Origin: Saprospiraceae bacterium
Lineage (GTDB): Bacteria > Bacteroidota > Bacteroidia > Chitinophagales > Saprospiraceae
Assembly: GCA_022842255.1 (NCBI GenBank)
Contig: JALHPW010000368.1
Coordinates: 1-5,679, forward strand
Length of the DNA stretch: 5,679 nt
Reading direction: 5' to 3'
Shown here: positions 4,373 through 5,679 of the stretch, one piece after another
Position numbering within the stretch: position 1 is the first letter of the stretch
How the letters are laid out: each line of letters opens with the position of its first letter
Program-made: the position numbers and the translations under genes
Notes under the pieces: model-generated
What the model was told of the DNA's origin: nothing
Databases searched by the model: none
Seen by the model: the letters and a program-made list of their open reading frames with translations, nothing else

Positions 4373-5679
4373 TTTGTTTGCTACAAACTTGCCAAAAGTT
4401 AGACCGGTGTTGGTGGTTGCGCTCTTGCTGCTGCCTTTGTTGGCGTTTTCTCAAACCAAAAAGGAACTGGAAGAAAAGCGCAAAAAAATTCTTCGGGACA
4501 TCCAGTCCACCGAGCGGATGATCAAAAAGACGGCCAAAACCAAAGAGGCTGCTTACGACCGGTTCCTTGCCTTGCAAAGCCAAATCGAAAGCCGGGAAGC
4601 GCTTATCCAAAACTTGCAAGATGAAATTGTGGATGCGGAGACGGGAATAGTGCGCAACCAGGAAGTCATTGCTGCCCTTAGCAACGACGTGACCAAAATG
4701 CGCGAAGAATACGGCCGCACCGTGCGCAATGCCTTCAGACGCAGGACATTAAGCAATCCAATCCTGTATATTCTTTCTGCCGAAAGCCTCAACCAGGCCT
4801 TCAGGCGTTGGCTTTTTTTGCGCAAATACGACGAACGCCGCCGTGAGCAAGCAGAGGCCATTCGCTTTACCCAGGAGATGTTGTCCAAAAAAACAGCCAA
4901 CCTTGAATCGACCCGGATTGAAAAGGAAAACCTGCTTGTTTCGATGCAGGGCCAAAAAGCAACCTTGACCGGCGAGCTCACAGAAAAAGATGTGATGCTC
5001 AAAGACTTGAGCAAGGACGAGGCGAGGCTGAAAACAGACCTGGAGAAAAAGCAAATTGCCCATGAAGCCCTTAACAACGCCATTGAAGGGGTTATCCAGG
5101 AAGAAGTGCGTAAACGGGTAGAAGAGGCTAGGAGTAGGCCTAAGCCAGCCGCTACCAAGCCAGAAACCTCGACCAAAGACCCCGTGGTAAATTCAGCTCC
5201 CAGTCCACCCAAACCCGAAAAAGCCAAACCCGCGGTTGCGGAGGTCAAACCACGTGCCGATGAGGACAACCAATCGTTCAATTTCCGAAAAAACAAGGGC
5301 CGACATCCCTGGCCGGTAGAAAACGGATTTGTTTCGCGCGGTTTTGGTAAACAAAAACACCCCACGCTCAAAAATATTGAGATAACGAACAATGGTGTGG
5401 ATATCCGGACCGAAGAAGGCGCCGCCGTGCGTTGTGTGGCCGATGGTCGCGTGGCGGGCGTGCAATTTGTACCAGGGCATGATTATAAGGTGATTGTCCA
5501 ACATGGCGACTATTACACGGTATATACCAACCTAGCCTCTACAAGCCTAAGCAAAGGAGATGAGGTAAAAACCCGACAAAATATTGGACAAGTGAGCACC
5601 AACAATATCACGGGTACCTCAGAATTGCATTTTGAGGTATGGCAGCAAAAAGAGCGAATGAACCCCGCGCTTTGGATAA
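4356..5679 (+). CDS. EnvC-like murein hydrolase activator, coiled coil plus degenerate LytM/M23 domain (3' end clipped)
   Basis: 441 residues are visible. The frame is open to the right edge, ending MNPALWI, so only a few residues and the stop are missing. The order is: signal peptide 1-32 (core VLVVALLLLPLLAFSQ), a long Lys/Glu-rich coiled coil about 34-128 and 155-258, a Pro/Lys/Ala linker about 259-303, and a LytM/M23 domain about 317-441 beginning HPWPVENGFVSRGFG. Of the M23 zinc ligands, the first His is Asn (NNGVD, 345-349) though its Asp remains; the YxHL His is Asn (YTNL, 390-393); and HLHFE has become ELHFE (423-427). This matches EnvC-type proteins that bind and switch on N-acetylmuramyl-L-alanine amidases during cell separation instead of cutting themselves. 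The ATG at 4356 overlaps the DUF4292 stop by 17 bp. Database names such as peptidase M23 would mislead here. Confidence 0.93.
   Translation, partial: MNWLSNLFATNLPKVRPVLVVALLLLPLLAFSQTKKELEEKRKKILRDIQSTERMIKKTAKTKEAAYDRFLALQSQIESREALIQNLQDEIVDAETGIVRNQEVIAALSNDVTKMREEYGRTVRNAFRRRTLSNPILYILSAESLNQAFRRWLFLRKYDERRREQAEAIRFTQEMLSKKTANLESTRIEKENLLVSMQGQKATLTGELTEKDVMLKDLSKDEARLKTDLEKKQIAHEALNNAIEGVIQEEVRKRVEEARSRPKPAATKPETSTKDPVVNSAPSPPKPEKAKPAVAEVKPRADEDNQSFNFRKNKGRHPWPVENGFVSRGFGKQKHPTLKNIEITNNGVDIRTEEGAAVRCVADGRVAGVQFVPGHDYKVIVQHGDYYTVYTNLASTSLSKGDEVKTRQNIGQVSTNNITGTSELHFEVWQQKERMNPALWI

Noticed and set aside
4553..5392. A 279-codon open frame on the minus strand across the EnvC-like gene
   Set aside because: It is Ser/Leu/Arg-rich in the way expected for the complement of a Lys/Glu-rich coiled coil, and the opposite strand carries the clear EnvC-like protein.

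Overview
The window looks like a chromosomal segment of a member of the Bacteroidota, probably of the Saprospiria type (Haliscomenobacter/Lewinella-like); the genus is a guess. The basis is: (i) TAnnTTTG-type -7 promoter boxes instead of TATAAT, (ii) weak or absent Shine-Dalgarno sites, (iii) a TPR / DUF4292 / EnvC-like gene trio that is typical of this phylum, and (iv) an etfB-etfA pair followed by a BFN-UVR protein. Nothing points to a plasmid, phage or transposon. No tRNA, rRNA, CRISPR array or insertion sequence was seen.

Layout. The left 3.2 kb is read on the minus strand. From right to left it holds etfB (3161-2421), etfA (2316-1354), a bifunctional-nuclease-family protein with a C-terminal UVR motif (1282-695), and a strong intrinsic terminator (559-512). 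A separate gene follows, whose first 144 codons (432-1) encode a secreted WD40-repeat protein that runs off the left edge. The right 2.4 kb is read on the plus strand: a small TPR protein (3261-3581), a DUF4292 envelope protein (3578-4372) and an EnvC-like coiled-coil/LytM protein (4356 to the right edge, with only the extreme C-terminus and stop missing). The two operons diverge from a 99-bp gap (3162-3260) that carries two face-to-face -7-like boxes.

How the genes work together. EtfA and EtfB form the heterodimeric electron transfer flavoprotein that accepts electrons from acyl-CoA dehydrogenases and similar enzymes and passes them to the respiratory chain. The BFN-UVR protein shares their transcript; its role is not established by the sequence. 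On the other strand, the overlapping TPR, DUF4292 and EnvC-like genes are likely translationally coupled. They form a cell-envelope unit in which the EnvC-like protein has lost most LytM zinc ligands and is therefore predicted to activate amidases rather than cut peptidoglycan itself.

Non-coding DNA. Every gap in the minus-strand operon is filled with short degenerate repeats or an inverted repeat, each with its own unit (TTTAG words, GYAMTTC x4, CATCACTC x3, a GATTTGTTT doublet, and a 71-nt nested hairpin between etfB and etfA). The plus-strand operon has no gaps and no such repeats. These intergenic elements and the overlapping divergent promoters are the least explained parts of the window. 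The protein-coding content is otherwise ordinary, and I do not see an undescribed multi-gene system here.
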